The notes: generated by a model not told the origin, from the letters alone. A stretch of DNA of 37,723 bases from an uncultured Clostridia bacterium (GCA_944386705.1 CALXCC010000003.1:1-37723), one strand, 5' to 3'; positions 1 to 9,381 are shown, numbered from the stretch's first letter. Made by a program: numbers and translations.

Positions 1-57
1 GATTTCGTCTACATCGAAATTATATATTAGGGGGTATTTTGTTGTCAAAGTTCATTT

Positions 58-213
58 TCATTTATTACAGGATGCTTCATATATACATTGAGAAACAAAG
101 CTAGTACAATCTCCACCAACGGAATCAAAATTGTAATATTTAGGATTTCGTGCATATACCCATTTCTTAGCATATTCTAAAACTTTTTGTCTATTGTATT
201 CTACCTCTTTCAA
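58..213 (-). pseudogene. Amidase_6-type domain fragment, C-terminally truncated
   Basis: A 51-codon frame starts at a TTG preceded at good spacing by AAAAGGAG and ends in TGA. It reads YNRQKVLEYAKKW, then NPKYYNF, then GGDCTSFVSQCIY, which matches the N-terminal half of the putative amidase domain (Amidase_6), including the GGDC-FxSQC motif with the presumed catalytic Cys. The usual domain is about 150 residues and continues with a WxxxxxxSPSW-like region. That part is missing here, and I could not recover it in either other frame before the window edge. Family knowledge: such domains occur in secreted clostridial proteins. I infer a degraded remnant, although a short expressed peptide is possible. 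It contains no in-frame CGG, so it is not one of the +1 frameshift genes. Confidence 0.6.
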
Positions 214-426
214 TTTGTATTCTCCTTTTATTTTCCAACAACCAGTCCTTGAAAAATTAATTTAAAAGTTAACTGCTCCTATATAATTTCCATCTATTTG
301 TATACTTTTCATTAGTACCTCTTTTATAATGTATTAGTATTAGAATGTCCATTATACTACTAATTCCTTTGAAATTAGTCACTTACGCTAAAGGCATTGC
401 ATAAGTAATTTATTGTATCGATATAA

Positions 427-453
427 TAAAAAAACAGCTTTTTTAAGCTGTTT
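427..453 (-). terminator. Rho-independent terminator of the clp operon
   Basis: Read on the minus strand, AAACAGCTT, a 4-nt loop and AAGCTGTTT are followed by a T run. The 5' arm includes the last codons and the stop of clpX, so the stop codon lies inside the stem. Confidence 0.85.
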
Positions 454-1765
454 CCTTTTCTTTATTTTGAGGTTTTTGTCTCTTATTTTTTTTAATATCT
501 ATTTTTTCTTTGTTCTCATTTTCAACTATTTCTGGTCCCTTATTTTCTGTAACTGTTGCCTTAGTAATAATACATTTTTCTATATTTGGATTAGAAGGTA
601 TTTCAAACATAATATCTCTCATTATTTCTTCAATTATAGAACGTAAACCTCTTGCTCCTGTTTTTCTTTCGATCGCTTTATCTACAATTGATTCTAATGC
701 TTCTTGTTTAAATATTAATTCTACACCATCTATTTCAAATAGCTTTTGATATTGTTTTACCAATGAATTTTTAGGTTCTACTAATATTTTTATTAAAGCT
801 TCTTTGTCTAAGTCTCTTAATGTTGCTATAATTGGTAGTCTTCCTATAAATTCTGGTATTAGTCCAAATTTTAATAAGTCTTGTGGTAGAAGTTCTTTAA
901 AAATTTCATATTTACTTACATCTTTTTGACTTTTTACTTGTTTTCCAAATCCTATTGCTTTTTCTCCAGTTCTATCTCTTATGATATTTTCTAATCCTTC
1001 AAATGCTCCTCCACAGATAATTAAAATATTTTCTGTGTTGATTTGTATTAGCTCTTGGTTTGGATGTTTTCTTCCTCCTTGTGGTGGTACAGATGCAATA
1101 GTTCCTTCTATTATTTTTAGTAATGCTTGCTGTACACCTTCTCCACTTACATCTCTTGTAATTGATGGATTTTCAGATTTTCTTGTAATTTTATCAATTT
1201 CATCTATATAAATTATTCCTTTTTCAGCTTTTGCTACATCTCCGTCTGCTGCCTGGATTAATTTTAACAAGATATTTTCTACGTCTTCTCCTACATAACC
1301 TGCTTCTGTTAAGGTTGTTGCATCTGCTATAGCAAACGGAACATTTAGTATTTTTGCTAAAGTTCGTGCAAGTAGAGTTTTTCCGCAACCTGTTGGTCCT
1401 AAAAGTAGGATATTACTTTTTTGTATTTCAATATCATCTTGTTTTGCACTTTCTTCGTGTGCTATTCTTTTATAATGATTATATACTGCTACTGATAGAG
1501 TTCTTTTTGCATCTTCTTGACCAATTACATAATCATCTAATATTTGTTTTATTTCTTTTGGACTAGGAATATTATTAATTTCATTTAATGTATATCCTGC
1601 TTTTTCTTCTTCATATAACTCTGCTTCTATTATACTATTACAAAGTTCTACACACTCATCACAGATATATACTCCTGGTCCTGCTACTATTTTTCTTACA
1701 TTTTCTTGTGCTTTGCCACAAAATGAACATCTAACACTTTTTGGTTTTACATCATTCTTTGCCAT
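443..1765 (-). CDS. clpX: ATP-dependent Clp protease ATP-binding subunit ClpX
   Basis: ClpX is the AAA+ unfoldase that recognises tagged proteins, unfolds them and threads them into ClpP in the cytoplasm. Visible in order: an N-terminal C4 zinc-binding domain (CSFCGK near residue 16, then CDECVELC), Walker A GPTGCGKT, Walker [10 protein letters not shown], and the sensor-2 region [10 protein letters not shown]. At 440 residues it is slightly longer than the usual 420 or so, because of a Lys/Glu-rich C-terminal tail. I chose the ATG at 1765 because AAAGGAGAG precedes it at 6 nt; an ATG seven codons upstream has no such site. It follows clpP after 24 nt on the same strand, so tig-clpP-clpX form a protein-quality-control block, the classic bacterial order. 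There is no in-frame CGG. Confidence 0.97.
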   Translation of the reverse strand: MAKNDVKPKSVRCSFCGKAQENVRKIVAGPGVYICDECVELCNSIIEAELYEEEKAGYTLNEINNIPSPKEIKQILDDYVIGQEDAKRTLSVAVYNHYKRIAHEESAKQDDIEIQKSNILLLGPTGCGKTLLARTLAKILNVPFAIADATTLTEAGYVGEDVENILLKLIQAADGDVAKAEKGIIYIDEIDKITRKSENPSITRDVSGEGVQQALLKIIEGTIASVPPQGGRKHPNQELIQINTENILIICGGAFEGLENIIRDRTGEKAIGFGKQVKSQKDVSKYEIFKELLPQDLLKFGLIPEFIGRLPIIATLRDLDKEALIKILVEPKNSLVKQYQKLFEIDGVELIFKQEALESIVDKAIERKTGARGLRSIIEEIMRDIMFEIPSNPNIEKCIITKATVTENKGPEIVENENKEKIDIKKNKRQKPQNKEKETA

Positions 1766-1789
1766 AAATCTCTCCTTTTGAAACATTTT

Positions 1790-2395
1790 TTATTTTCTTT
1801 TGTCCATAATGCCATCTATTAATCCATATTTTAATGCTTCTTCTGCTGTCATATAATTATCTCTTTCTGTGTCTTTTTCAATTGTCTCAATTGATTGTCC
1901 TGTTCTTTCACTCAAGAATTTATTTAATTTCTCTCTTGTTTTTACTAAGTGATCTGCATGTATTTTTACTTCTGTTGCTTGCCCTGAAATTCCGCCACCA
2001 CCGATTAATGGTTGATGTATTAGTATTTCTGCATTTGGTGTTGCAAATCTTTTTCCTTTTTCTCCTGCAGCTAAAAGTGCTGCCCCCATACTTGCTGCCA
2101 TACCAATACATATAGTAGATACTGGACAAGAAATATAATTCATTGTATCTATTATTCCCATTCCATCTGTTATAGATCCTCCTGGTGAATTGATGTATAA
2201 ACTGATTTCTTTATCTGGATCTTCTGATTCTAAGAATAATAATTGTGCTATGATTAAACTTGATGTTGTTGGGTTTACGTCTTCTCCTAAAAATATTATT
2301 CTATCTTTTAATAATCTTGAGAAAATATCATATGATCTTTCTCCTTTGCTTGTTTGTTCAATAACATATGGTACTAAACTGTTTTTTTCTAACAT
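1790..2395 (-). CDS. clpP: ATP-dependent Clp protease proteolytic subunit ClpP
   Basis: ClpP is the serine peptidase that forms the double-heptamer degradation chamber served by ClpX and, in this genome, probably by the ClpE homologue at 22.7 kb. The full family length of 201 residues is present. Catalytic residues are visible: Ser in [10 protein letters not shown], His in ILIHQPL and Asp in DTERDNYM. The start is an ATG with AAGGAGG at 7 nt. It lies upstream of clpX in the same orientation and 172 nt downstream of tig. The tig-clpP gap holds a terminator-like hairpin, so clpP may be transcribed partly independently. Ordinary codon use, with no in-frame CGG. Confidence 0.97.
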   Translation of the reverse strand: MLEKNSLVPYVIEQTSKGERSYDIFSRLLKDRIIFLGEDVNPTTSSLIIAQLLFLESEDPDKEISLYINSPGGSITDGMGIIDTMNYISCPVSTICIGMAASMGAALLAAGEKGKRFATPNAEILIHQPLIGGGGISGQATEVKIHADHLVKTREKLNKFLSERTGQSIETIEKDTERDNYMTAEEALKYGLIDGIMDKRK

Positions 2396-2505
2396 ATCTT
2401 TCCTCCTTATTATTTTAATATTTATTTTAGTTTTAGTTTATAAGTTTATCTTTTTGTGTTTTTCATATTTTTCTTTTATATTATATATTATTTATATATA
2501 TTTTC

Positions 2506-2560
2506 AAAAAAGTTGGAGTTAAAATTTAACCAATAAAATTTCCACCCCAACCTTTCTTAA
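2506..2560 (-). terminator. Terminator or attenuator between tig and clpP
   Basis: On the minus strand a G/T-rich arm (AAGGTTGGGGT) pairs, with some G-U wobble, with AACTCCAACTT. The arms are separated by an AT-rich loop that also holds AAATTT repeats, and a T run follows. It lies just after the tig stop. Confidence 0.65.
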
Positions 2561-2567
2561 TTAATTA

Positions 2568-3854
2568 TTATTTTATTTTTGCATTTTCTACTAAGAAATT
2601 AATAGCTTTTTCTGATTCTAATCCTTGTTTTACATAGTTTTTAACATTTTCATTTTTTAAGAATTCTTCATCATTTTCTTTTCCGTAATTTTTAGCCATT
2701 TCTTTCATTTTCTCTTCTATTTCTTTATCTGTTGCTTTTATTTTTTCCGCTTTTATAACAGCTTCTAGAGCTAATCTTGATTTTATTGCTTCTATTGCTT
2801 GAGGTTCATACTCTTTTCTCATTTCTTCTTGAGTTTTTCCCATCATTTGAAGGTATTGTTCTAATTTTAGTCCTTGGTATGATAAACGATTTTCAATATC
2901 TTTTAACATATTGTCAATTTCCATTTCTATCATTCCTGATGGAATTTCTACTTTTATATTTTCACAAACTGCTTTTATTACAGCATCTTGTGTTTCATAT
3001 TTTGCTCTTTCTTCATTTTGTTTTTCTTTTTTTGCTTTGATGTCTTCTTTTAATTCTTTTAAAGTATCAAATTCACTTACATCTTTTGCAAATTCGTCAT
3101 CTAATTTTGGTAATTCTTTTTTCTTGATTTCGTGAACTTTTACTTTGAATGTTGCATCTTTTCCAGCTAATTCTTTTGAGAAATATTCTTCTGGGAATTT
3201 TACGTTTATATCTTTTTCTTCGTCTATTTTCATTCCTATTATTTGGTCTTCAAATCCTGGAATGAATGTGTTGCTTCCTATTTCTAAGTCGTGGTTTTCT
3301 GCTTTTCCACCTTCGAAAGCTACTCCATCTACAAATCCTTCGAAGTCTATTGTAGCAATATCTCCACTTTCTACTGGTCTATCTTCAATAGAAATTAATC
3401 TTGAGTTGTGTTCTTGCATATGTCCTAATTCGTGGTTTATGTCTTCGTCTGATACATTATACTCAATTTTTTTAATTTCTATACCTTTATATTTTCCAAG
3501 TTCTGCTTCTGGTTTTGTTTGCATAATAGCTGTAAATATTAGGTCTTTTCCTTTTTCGATTTGTGTAACTTCTATATCAGGTCTAGATACTACTTCTAGT
3601 TTGTTTTCTTTTACTGCTTCTTCTAAAGCTTCTCCTGCTACTTCATTGAATGCATCTTCAAAGAAAATTTCTTTTCCGTAGTACTTTTCAACTATTTGCA
3701 TTGGAGCTTTACCTTTTCTAAATCCTGGTATATTAAAGTATTTAGCACTTTTAAAATATACCTTTTTTATAGCTTCATCAAATTTTTCAGCCTCAACTGT
3801 TATTTTTAATTTTACTTCATTTGCATTTTTTGTTTTTTCTACTTTACAATTCAT
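2568..3854 (-). CDS. tig: Trigger factor, ribosome-associated chaperone/prolyl isomerase
   Basis: Trigger factor binds nascent chains at the ribosome exit tunnel. The protein has 428 residues, the normal length. The N-terminal ribosome-binding domain carries the signature GFRKGKAP around residue 45. The central FKBP-type domain (about 150-240) shows GDIATIDFEGFVDG and FIPGFEDQIIGM. The rest is the helical C-terminal chaperone domain, rich in Lys and Glu. I prefer the ATG at 3854 (AAAGGA 9 nt upstream) to the TTG three codons earlier, which would directly abut that site. It leads the tig-clpP-clpX block and diverges from rpmB. A promoter with TTGCAA and TATAAT lies upstream. Confidence 0.96.
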   Translation of the reverse strand: MNCKVEKTKNANEVKLKITVEAEKFDEAIKKVYFKSAKYFNIPGFRKGKAPMQIVEKYYGKEIFFEDAFNEVAGEALEEAVKENKLEVVSRPDIEVTQIEKGKDLIFTAIMQTKPEAELGKYKGIEIKKIEYNVSDEDINHELGHMQEHNSRLISIEDRPVESGDIATIDFEGFVDGVAFEGGKAENHDLEIGSNTFIPGFEDQIIGMKIDEEKDINVKFPEEYFSKELAGKDATFKVKVHEIKKKELPKLDDEFAKDVSEFDTLKELKEDIKAKKEKQNEERAKYETQDAVIKAVCENIKVEIPSGMIEMEIDNMLKDIENRLSYQGLKLEQYLQMMGKTQEEMRKEYEPQAIEAIKSRLALEAVIKAEKIKATDKEIEEKMKEMAKNYGKENDEEFLKNENVKNYVKQGLESEKAINFLVENAKIK

Positions 3855-3891
3855 TTTTTTCAATCCTTTCTTTTATTCATATAGCTTATTT

Positions 3892-3919
3892 ATTATACCA
3901 CATTTTTCCTATTTTGCAA
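3892..3919 (-). promoter_or_regulatory. Probable sigma-A promoter for tig
   Basis: On the minus strand TTGCAA and TATAAT are separated by 16 nt, placing a transcription start about 30 nt upstream of the tig start codon. This is sequence pattern only. Confidence 0.55.
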
Positions 3920-4023
3920 GGAATTTTTTATAATTTTCAAAAAATACTTGTTTTTTTTCTATTTTTATGATAAACTTGTTAACAGTCAATTTATTTAAGA
4001 AATTTAGGAGGTGCAATTTAGAT

Positions 4024-4221
4024 ATGGCAAAATGTGCAATTTGTGAAAAACAAGCAAGTCATGGAAATAAACTTAGCATTACTCGTTCTCATATAAGTAA
4101 AAGATCACCACGTACTTGGAAGCCAAATTTAAGAAGTGTTAAAGCTGAAATTAATGGTGATGTTAAAAGAATTTATGTATGCGCTAAATGTTTAAGAGAT
4201 GGAAAAGTAAAAAGAGCTTAA
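4024..4221 (+). CDS. rpmB: 50S ribosomal protein L28
   Basis: A 65-residue L28 of the large ribosomal subunit. The sequence has the family features CAICEKQASHGN, ISKRSPRTWKPNL and a C-terminal CAKCLRDGKV. The two CxxC pairs (CAIC near residue 4 and CAKC near residue 53) indicate the zinc-binding form of L28. The start is the ATG preceded by AGGAGGTG; the frame is open further upstream but without a ribosome site. It is monocistronic, divergent from tig, and followed by a good terminator. Confidence 0.96.
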   Translation: MAKCAICEKQASHGNKLSITRSHISKRSPRTWKPNLRSVKAEINGDVKRIYVCAKCLRDGKVKRA

Positions 4222-4263
4222 TTTAAATTGAGACAAAAAGTTTGCTTTAAAAAGCGCTTTGAT

Positions 4264-4298
4264 AAAATAGTGCCACCATAACGGAGGTGCTATTTTTT
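4264..4298 (+). terminator. Terminator after rpmB
   Basis: AAAATAGTGCCACC pairs imperfectly (one mismatch, two G-U pairs) with GGAGGTGCTATTTT across a 5-nt loop, followed by a T run. Confidence 0.75.
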
Positions 4299-4338
4299 AT
4301 GCAGTTAGCATTTTCTTAAAAAAATCCATTTACTATTT

Positions 4339-4373
4339 TAAAAAAAGTATGTCAAAATCGACATACTTTTTTA
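4339..4373. terminator. Bidirectional terminator between rpmB and the DAPDH-like gene
   Basis: AAAAAGTATGTC, a short loop and GACATACTTTTT form a perfect stem flanked by A and T runs, so it can work on either strand. On the minus strand it follows the dehydrogenase gene. Confidence 0.8.
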
Positions 4374-4421
4374 CTTAATAATATAATTTTATTTAATTTT
4401 TTAATACTCATATGGAAGATT

Positions 4422-5477
4422 TTAATTTTTCCAAAATTTTAGTTCACCCATTCTAGATGTTGGTACATAACCTGCTTCTGCTTTAATTACATCTGGGATT
4501 CTATTTACTACACTTGCGCAAGTTAATTCTACTGTTGACGGTCTATTTATAACTAAGGTTGTGTTTGGCTCTCCTTCTATTGTCCATTCATTTTTGTCAA
4601 AGTCTTCTTTTGAATATACTTTTCCTATACATTGTGTTTCAAGTGTTATTCCCTCTTCTGTTTCAGTTGTAACAACTGCACTCATTCCTGTTGCATCTCC
4701 TGCTTTTATTGTCATTTTCAATGTACTTGAATCTATATCTTCTTTATAAGTTTGAGGTATTGTTTCTTGTCTTTGAGATTTTACTGTTAGTCCTAATTTG
4801 TCACATAACCAACCATTTACATTCCACATATATGATGGTAAATAATCTCCTCTTTCTATTAACGCTTGTCTTTCTTGGTCTGAAATTTTATCTACTGACG
4901 CTACTTGTTTTTCGAATTCTTCTAATGTTAATCCAGCTCCATGAGCTTTTGCCAAGGCTATTCCATAGTCTTCTACATTGTAACTTGAGCTTCCTTTTAT
5001 TTTTGTTATTTTATGTGTTGATCCTGCTATGCTTGTTACTAATTGTCCCCAATATATATCTTGGTATCCACTTCCTGTTATTGTACAGCCGGTTTGTTTT
5101 GCTAACTCATCTAATTTTTTTGTTATGCTTGGATTTGAATTCATTGGATAAAATGCTTCTTCACATGTTGTAATTGCGTTAATACCTAGCTTTGCACATA
5201 ACATTAATGCATCTTCTGTTTCTTTTATTAAGCTCATTGTCGTTACTATTGCTACATCTGGTTTTGTTTCTTTTAATAAATTCTCTGCTTCTGCCACCGA
5301 AACAACTTTAACTCCCTTATTTTCTGTTCCCATGATTTCGCCTATGTCTTTTCCAATTACTTCCGGATTTACGTCAATAGCTCCTACTATTTCTGCTCCT
5401 TTTTCATAAACATATCTCATCGTATATACACTCATTTTGCCAGCTCCATATTGAACCACTTTGATTTTCTTTTCCAA
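4422..5477 (-). CDS. 2,4-diaminopentanoate dehydrogenase-like NAD(P)-dependent oxidoreductase
   Basis: The protein resembles 2,4-diaminopentanoate dehydrogenase (Ord) and dihydrodipicolinate-reductase-fold enzymes. It has an N-terminal Rossmann domain with VVQYGAGKMS and an acidic residue after the next strand (VGAIDVNPEVIG), then a catalytic/C-terminal domain with TGSGYQDIYWGQ and ending VPTSRMGELKFWKN. Length is about 350 residues, as in the family. In ornithine fermentation Ord converts 2,4-diaminopentanoate to 2-amino-4-oxopentanoate. No ora or ort genes are nearby, so the exact substrate is not proven. I chose the TTG at 5477, placed 10 nt after GGAGGG; a GTG six codons upstream overlaps that site. 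It has its own terminator. Confidence 0.75.
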   Translation of the reverse strand: MEKKIKVVQYGAGKMSVYTMRYVYEKGAEIVGAIDVNPEVIGKDIGEIMGTENKGVKVVSVAEAENLLKETKPDVAIVTTMSLIKETEDALMLCAKLGINAITTCEEAFYPMNSNPSITKKLDELAKQTGCTITGSGYQDIYWGQLVTSIAGSTHKITKIKGSSSYNVEDYGIALAKAHGAGLTLEEFEKQVASVDKISDQERQALIERGDYLPSYMWNVNGWLCDKLGLTVKSQRQETIPQTYKEDIDSSTLKMTIKAGDATGMSAVVTTETEEGITLETQCIGKVYSKEDFDKNEWTIEGEPNTTLVINRPSTVELTCASVVNRIPDVIKAEAGYVPTSRMGELKFWKN

Positions 5478-5589
5478 AAAAATCACTCCCTCCACTATAA
5501 ATATTTTTTATGCTTTAATTATTATGTACTTTAAATTACGTTTTTATTCTTGCGCTTATTTTATTTTTAGTATCTTTTATCTATATTTT

Positions 5590-6291
5590 TTAATTTTCTT
5601 GTTCTAAAAAATATTTAAAAACTTCAGCACATCTACTAGATGATAATTTTAAGTTTTCGTCGAACGTTTTTGCATTTTCTCCATCTGGTGTATCTGAAAC
5701 ACTTCTAATTGCTATAAATGGAATATTATTTAAATAACATACTTGTGCTATTGCACCACATTCCATATCCACTACATCTGCTTTAAATTTGCTTCTAATT
5801 TTATCTTTCATATAAATTTCTGTACAGAAAATATCTCCTGTTGCAACTATTCCCACTTTGACATTGTATTTTTTTTCTGGTATTTCTTTTATTCTTTTTT
5901 CAAGTTTATTCACTATATCTCTATCACATATAACACTGTTTCCTACTCCTGTTATATATCCCTTACTATGTCCAAAAGCTGTAATATCAAAATCATGTTG
6001 TACTACTTCTTTTGCAATTACAATATCTCCTACTTCTAGACTATTGTTTATTGCTCCTGCTACACCTAAATTAATTACCATATCTACTTTAAAATGGTCT
6101 AATAATACTTGTGTAGTTCTTGCAGCATTTACTTTTCCTACCCCACTTTGAGTTAAAATGCATTTTTTTTCATCTATTTTTCCTATATAAAACCTTAAGC
6201 CATAAATCTCTTTTATTTCAAAGTTTTCAAATAGTTCTTGAATTGCTTCTTTTTCCTCTTCCATTGCTACTATAATTCCTAATTTATTCAT
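5590..6291 (-). CDS. mtnN: 5'-methylthioadenosine/S-adenosylhomocysteine nucleosidase
   Basis: The enzyme hydrolyses MTA and SAH to adenine and the thioribose or ribosyl-homocysteine, recycling by-products of methylation and polyamine synthesis in the cytoplasm. It has 233 residues, the normal length. Family features: MEEEKEAI near the N-terminus with the catalytic Glu, GVGKVNAA, NLGVAGAIN, VVDMECGAIAQV with the ribose-binding Glu, and the catalytic Asp in RSVSDTPDG. The start is an ATG with AAAGGAGG upstream. It is likely monocistronic, 112 nt upstream of the dehydrogenase gene on the same strand and divergent from glmS. Confidence 0.95.
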   Translation of the reverse strand: MNKLGIIVAMEEEKEAIQELFENFEIKEIYGLRFYIGKIDEKKCILTQSGVGKVNAARTTQVLLDHFKVDMVINLGVAGAINNSLEVGDIVIAKEVVQHDFDITAFGHSKGYITGVGNSVICDRDIVNKLEKRIKEIPEKKYNVKVGIVATGDIFCTEIYMKDKIRSKFKADVVDMECGAIAQVCYLNNIPFIAIRSVSDTPDGENAKTFDENLKLSSSRCAEVFKYFLEQEN

Positions 6292-6351
6292 TTAATACCT
6301 CCTTTTATTGTGTTTATTATATATTAATAATATTTTTTCTTCAACTTTTAT

Positions 6352-6380
6352 TTGTACAAACATTAATAAAATTTTATAAT
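6352..6380 (+). promoter_or_regulatory. Probable sigma-A promoter for the glmS transcript
   Basis: TTGTAC, a 17-nt spacer and TATAAT lie about 90 nt upstream of the ribozyme cleavage site. A second TATAAT at 6412 has no well-spaced -35 box. Confidence 0.6.
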
Positions 6381-6478
6381 GAGACTTGCATCATTTTACT
6401 TTTTAGGTTAATATAATAAAGTATATTGAAAGAAATGCAAAAAAAAATTAAAAGAAAGGAGTTATTTTTTATAGTTAC

Positions 6479-6640
6479 AGCGCCTGGACATTACAGTTTT
6501 AGTAATGTTGACGAGGACTAAAGTTATCGAAAGATTCGGCGGATGCTTTAGTGGCTTTGCTTAAGGTCATAGTATTAATTTTAAAAAGCAGTAGAAATAT
6601 TGTAACAAAGAATTAATACGATTAGGCTTTATTTTGCATA
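6479..6640 (+). ncRNA. glmS ribozyme (glucosamine-6-phosphate-activated)
   Basis: The leader of glmS holds the ribozyme core: the cleavage-site context A-GCGCC at 6479-6484, GTTGACGAGGACTAAAG, ATCGAAAGAT and CGGCGGATGC, in the known order. A distal stem follows, formed by GTATTAATT and AATTAATAC. Family knowledge: the RNA uses glucosamine-6-phosphate as a cofactor to cleave its own 5' end, which destabilises the glmS mRNA. The 3' boundary is approximate. The intergenic region 6292-6680 otherwise holds only the promoter and the glmS ribosome binding site. Confidence 0.93.
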
Positions 6641-6680
6641 CTTTCAATTCCAGATTTTAAATTTTAAGGAGGATTTTACA

Positions 6681-8519
6681 ATGTGTGGAATTGTAGGTTA
6701 CATAGGAACAAAAAAAGCTAGTCCTATTTTAATTAACGGACTTCTAAGATTGGAATACAGAGGCTACGACTCTGCTGGTATTTCAACTATTGAAAAAAAT
6801 GAAATTTCTATTATGAAAAACAAAGGAAGAGTCAAAAATTTATATAATTTACCAGGGATTGACGATTTAGAAGGAACAATTGGTATTGCTCATACAAGAT
6901 GGGCAACTCATGGAAAACCTTCTAAAGAAAACTCTCACCCTCATATGGATAATAGTAAAACTTTTAGTGTTGTTCATAATGGAATTATTGAAAATTACAA
7001 TGAATTAAGGGAATTTTTACAAAACAAAGGGTACACTTTCTATTCTCAAACAGATACTGAAGTTATACCAAATTTGATACATTATTATTATACAAATGAT
7101 TCTAAAAACGATTCTTTAAAATTATTGCGCGCCGTAAAAAATGCATGTACTGATTTAAAAGGAAGCTTTGCTTTAGAAATTATTTGCAGAGAATCACCAG
7201 ATAATATGATTGTCGTTAGAAAAGATAGCCCTCTAGTTATCGGAAAAGGTGATGGAGAAAATTATATTTCTTCAGATATTCCAGCTATCCTTTCTTTTAC
7301 CAGAGAATTTTATCTTTTAAATGACTTAGAATTTGTTGTTTTATCTAGAAATGATGCTAAATTCTATGATAAAAATTTAAACCCAATTGATAAAAAAGTT
7401 CAAACTATTGAATGGAATGCTGCAAGTGCTGAAAAAGACGGATTTGATGATTATATGTTAAAAGAAATTTATGAACAACCTTCTGCAATTCGTGAAACAA
7501 TTGGTGCAAAATTAAATGAAGGTTCAAAATGTGAATTTGAAGAATTGAATTTTAGCAAAGAATACTTAAAAGGACTTAATAAAATCTATTTAATTGCTTG
7601 TGGCACTGCTATGCACGCTGGTTTAGCAGGTAAAGTTATGATCGAGCACCTTTGCAAAATACCTACAGAAGTAGATATTGCTTCAGAATTTAGATATAGA
7701 AATCCTTTAATTGATGATAAAACTTTATGTATTTTTATTTCTCAATCTGGTGAAACGGCAGATACTATCGCAGCTTTAAAACTTTCTAAAGCAAACGGTG
7801 CTAAAACACTTGCTATTAGTAATGTTATTGGAAGCTCTATTACAAGAGAAGCAGATTACTCTATTTATACACATGCTGGACCAGAAATTGCAGTTGCTTC
7901 TACAAAAGCTTATACTTCACAAGTTATGTTACTTGCAATCTTAGCAATTTACTTTGCTGAAACTTTAGAGTTATCTTTAAATGAAGTAACTGATTTAAAA
8001 AAGGATATTTTAGAATTACCTAAAAAAATAGATGAAACTTTAAAATGTTCAGATAAAATTAAGAGTTTTGCTAATAAAATATATCAAGAAAAAGATGTAT
8101 TTTTCCTTGGAAGAGGTATTGACGAAACAGTTGCAAGAGAAGCTTCTTTGAAATTAAAAGAAATTTCTTATATACATTCTGATAGTTATCCAGCAGGAGA
8201 ATTAAAACATGGTCCAATTGCTTTAATTGAAAATGGAATAACTGTTATTAGCATAATGACTGATCCTAAATTAGTTGAAAAAACAGTAAGTAATATTCAA
8301 GAAGTTATAACAAGAGGTGCAAAAACTTTAGTTGTTACCAACCAAGATGTTGATGATAATATGTTTGATTATGTAATTCATATTCCTAAAACAAATACAT
8401 TTATCTCACCTATCTTATCTATACTTCCTCTTCAATTATTATCTTACTATGTTTCAAAGGAAAAAGGATTAGATGTTGATAAACCAAGAAATTTAGCTAA
8501 ATCTGTAACAGTTGAATAA
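6681..8519 (+). CDS. glmS: Glutamine--fructose-6-phosphate aminotransferase (isomerizing)
   Basis: This is the first committed step of amino-sugar synthesis: fructose-6-phosphate plus glutamine gives glucosamine-6-phosphate for peptidoglycan. It has 612 residues, full length. The N-terminal class II glutaminase starts MCGIVGYIG, with Cys2 as the nucleophile after Met removal; RGYDSAG, HTRWATHG and HNGIIENY follow. The C-terminal half has two SIS sugar-isomerase domains (ACGTAMHA, FISQSGETADT, GRGIDE, SYPAGELKHGPIA) and the C-terminal DKPRNLAKSVTVE. AAGGAGG precedes the ATG. Expression is controlled by the ribozyme in its leader, and a strong terminator follows. No in-frame CGG; several CGG strings occur only as NNC GGN. 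Confidence 0.97.
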   Translation: MCGIVGYIGTKKASPILINGLLRLEYRGYDSAGISTIEKNEISIMKNKGRVKNLYNLPGIDDLEGTIGIAHTRWATHGKPSKENSHPHMDNSKTFSVVHNGIIENYNELREFLQNKGYTFYSQTDTEVIPNLIHYYYTNDSKNDSLKLLRAVKNACTDLKGSFALEIICRESPDNMIVVRKDSPLVIGKGDGENYISSDIPAILSFTREFYLLNDLEFVVLSRNDAKFYDKNLNPIDKKVQTIEWNAASAEKDGFDDYMLKEIYEQPSAIRETIGAKLNEGSKCEFEELNFSKEYLKGLNKIYLIACGTAMHAGLAGKVMIEHLCKIPTEVDIASEFRYRNPLIDDKTLCIFISQSGETADTIAALKLSKANGAKTLAISNVIGSSITREADYSIYTHAGPEIAVASTKAYTSQVMLLAILAIYFAETLELSLNEVTDLKKDILELPKKIDETLKCSDKIKSFANKIYQEKDVFFLGRGIDETVAREASLKLKEISYIHSDSYPAGELKHGPIALIENGITVISIMTDPKLVEKTVSNIQEVITRGAKTLVVTNQDVDDNMFDYVIHIPKTNTFISPILSILPLQLLSYYVSKEKGLDVDKPRNLAKSVTVE

Positions 8520-8523
8520 TTTT

Positions 8524-8556
8524 AAAAGATAGAAGCATTAAAACTTCTATCTTTTA
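8524..8556 (+). terminator. Terminator after glmS
   Basis: AAAAGATAGAAG, an 8-nt loop and CTTCTATCTTTT form a perfect 12-bp stem ending in T residues. Confidence 0.9.
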
Positions 8557-8607
8557 TTACTTTAGTAGAATTTTACATACTATTTTTCTAAAACATAAAA
8601 ATCTATT

Positions 8608-8868
8608 TTATCCAATCAATAATTTTATGATAATCAAACATACGACTCCTGGTAATCCTAATAATCCAATTATAATACTAGTAAAAAAGTTTAATCCTAT
8701 ATGGAATCCAAATGTTCCTCCAATTAAATTAATGATATATATAACTACTCCACCCAAAATAGAGTTTATAACTAATTTTAGAATTTTAGTAAGTGGTACA
8801 ATAAAGATCCTACCAAATATAAAAATAAAGCAAATACAAGCTAAATATGTAATAATATTAATATCCAT
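8608..8868 (-). CDS. bofA: Pro-sigma-K processing inhibitor BofA family protein
   Basis: An 86-residue, almost wholly hydrophobic protein with three to four membrane segments. It shows the BofA-type pattern LIGGTFGFHIGLNF followed by GLLGLPGVVCLIIIK. In Bacillus BofA sits in the outer forespore membrane and helps hold the SpoIVFB protease inactive until engulfment. Many Clostridia keep BofA-like proteins where the role is less clear. The start is the ATG at 8868, with GGAG 9 nt upstream; upstream in-frame TTG codons would sit on that site. It follows the yaaL homologue, which reproduces the yaaL-bofA order of Bacillus and strengthens the call. Confidence 0.82.
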   Translation of the reverse strand: MDINIITYLACICFIFIFGRIFIVPLTKILKLVINSILGGVVIYIINLIGGTFGFHIGLNFFTSIIIGLLGLPGVVCLIIIKLLIG

Positions 8869-8945
8869 CCTTTTCAACTCCAAATAAAAAATGATAATAA
8901 TTTCTTATTACCATTTGTATTCTTAAATATGGACAAATATTACTT

Positions 8946-9227
8946 TTATACAGCTTCTTCCTCATCAAATTTAAACTTTTTATCATTTATCATATCAACT
9001 TGTATTCCCTTTAATTTTGCAATTTTAATAAGATAATCTAATTTAGCTTGATTTGCTTTTATCTGATACACATAATAGTCTACTAATTCTTCTTGTGCAT
9101 ATTCAAAGTTACAATTATCTCTTTTTAATTCTTCTCTTGTTTTTATTATAGTTTTTATTAATTCTATCTCTTTTTCCATTTCCGTCTTTTCTACTATCTT
9201 TTTTTCTTTTACATATTCTTCTTGCAT
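8946..9227 (-). CDS. yaaL: YaaL/DUF2508 family protein
   Basis: A 93-residue, charged, helical protein with no signal or membrane segment. The core LVDYYVYQIKANQAKLDYLIK matches the DUF2508 (YaaL) family, whose members are small, of unknown function, and commonly encoded between recR and bofA in Bacilli and Clostridia. Here bofA follows 77 nt downstream, which supports the assignment; recR is not in the window. Start ATG with AAAGGGGA upstream. An in-phase ACG GAA shows CGG occurring only across a codon boundary. Confidence 0.75.
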   Translation of the reverse strand: MQEEYVKEKKIVEKTEMEKEIELIKTIIKTREELKRDNCNFEYAQEELVDYYVYQIKANQAKLDYLIKIAKLKGIQVDMINDKKFKFDEEEAV

Positions 9228-9381
9228 CGAATTTCCCCTTTACTTTTTTATTTTATTATATTCTACTATTATTTAATTTATTCAAAAAATAAGATTAATT
9301 TAGTGAAAACTCTTGTTTTTTTGGCGATTTTATAGGATAATATATATGTATGATTTTAACGTAAATGAAAGGGTTTTTTTA

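Noticed and set aside
58-213. A further CGG frameshift in the amidase fragment
   Set aside because: The CGG at 120-122 is on the opposite strand to the frame; on the coding strand there is no CGG, and no shift restores the missing part.
3967-4023. N-terminal extension of L28
   Set aside because: It has no ribosome binding site, is absent from the family, and AGGAGGTG lies just before the ATG at 4024.
6479-6640. CGGCGGA in the glmS leader as another frameshift site
   Set aside because: It is part of the conserved glmS ribozyme core and is not translated.
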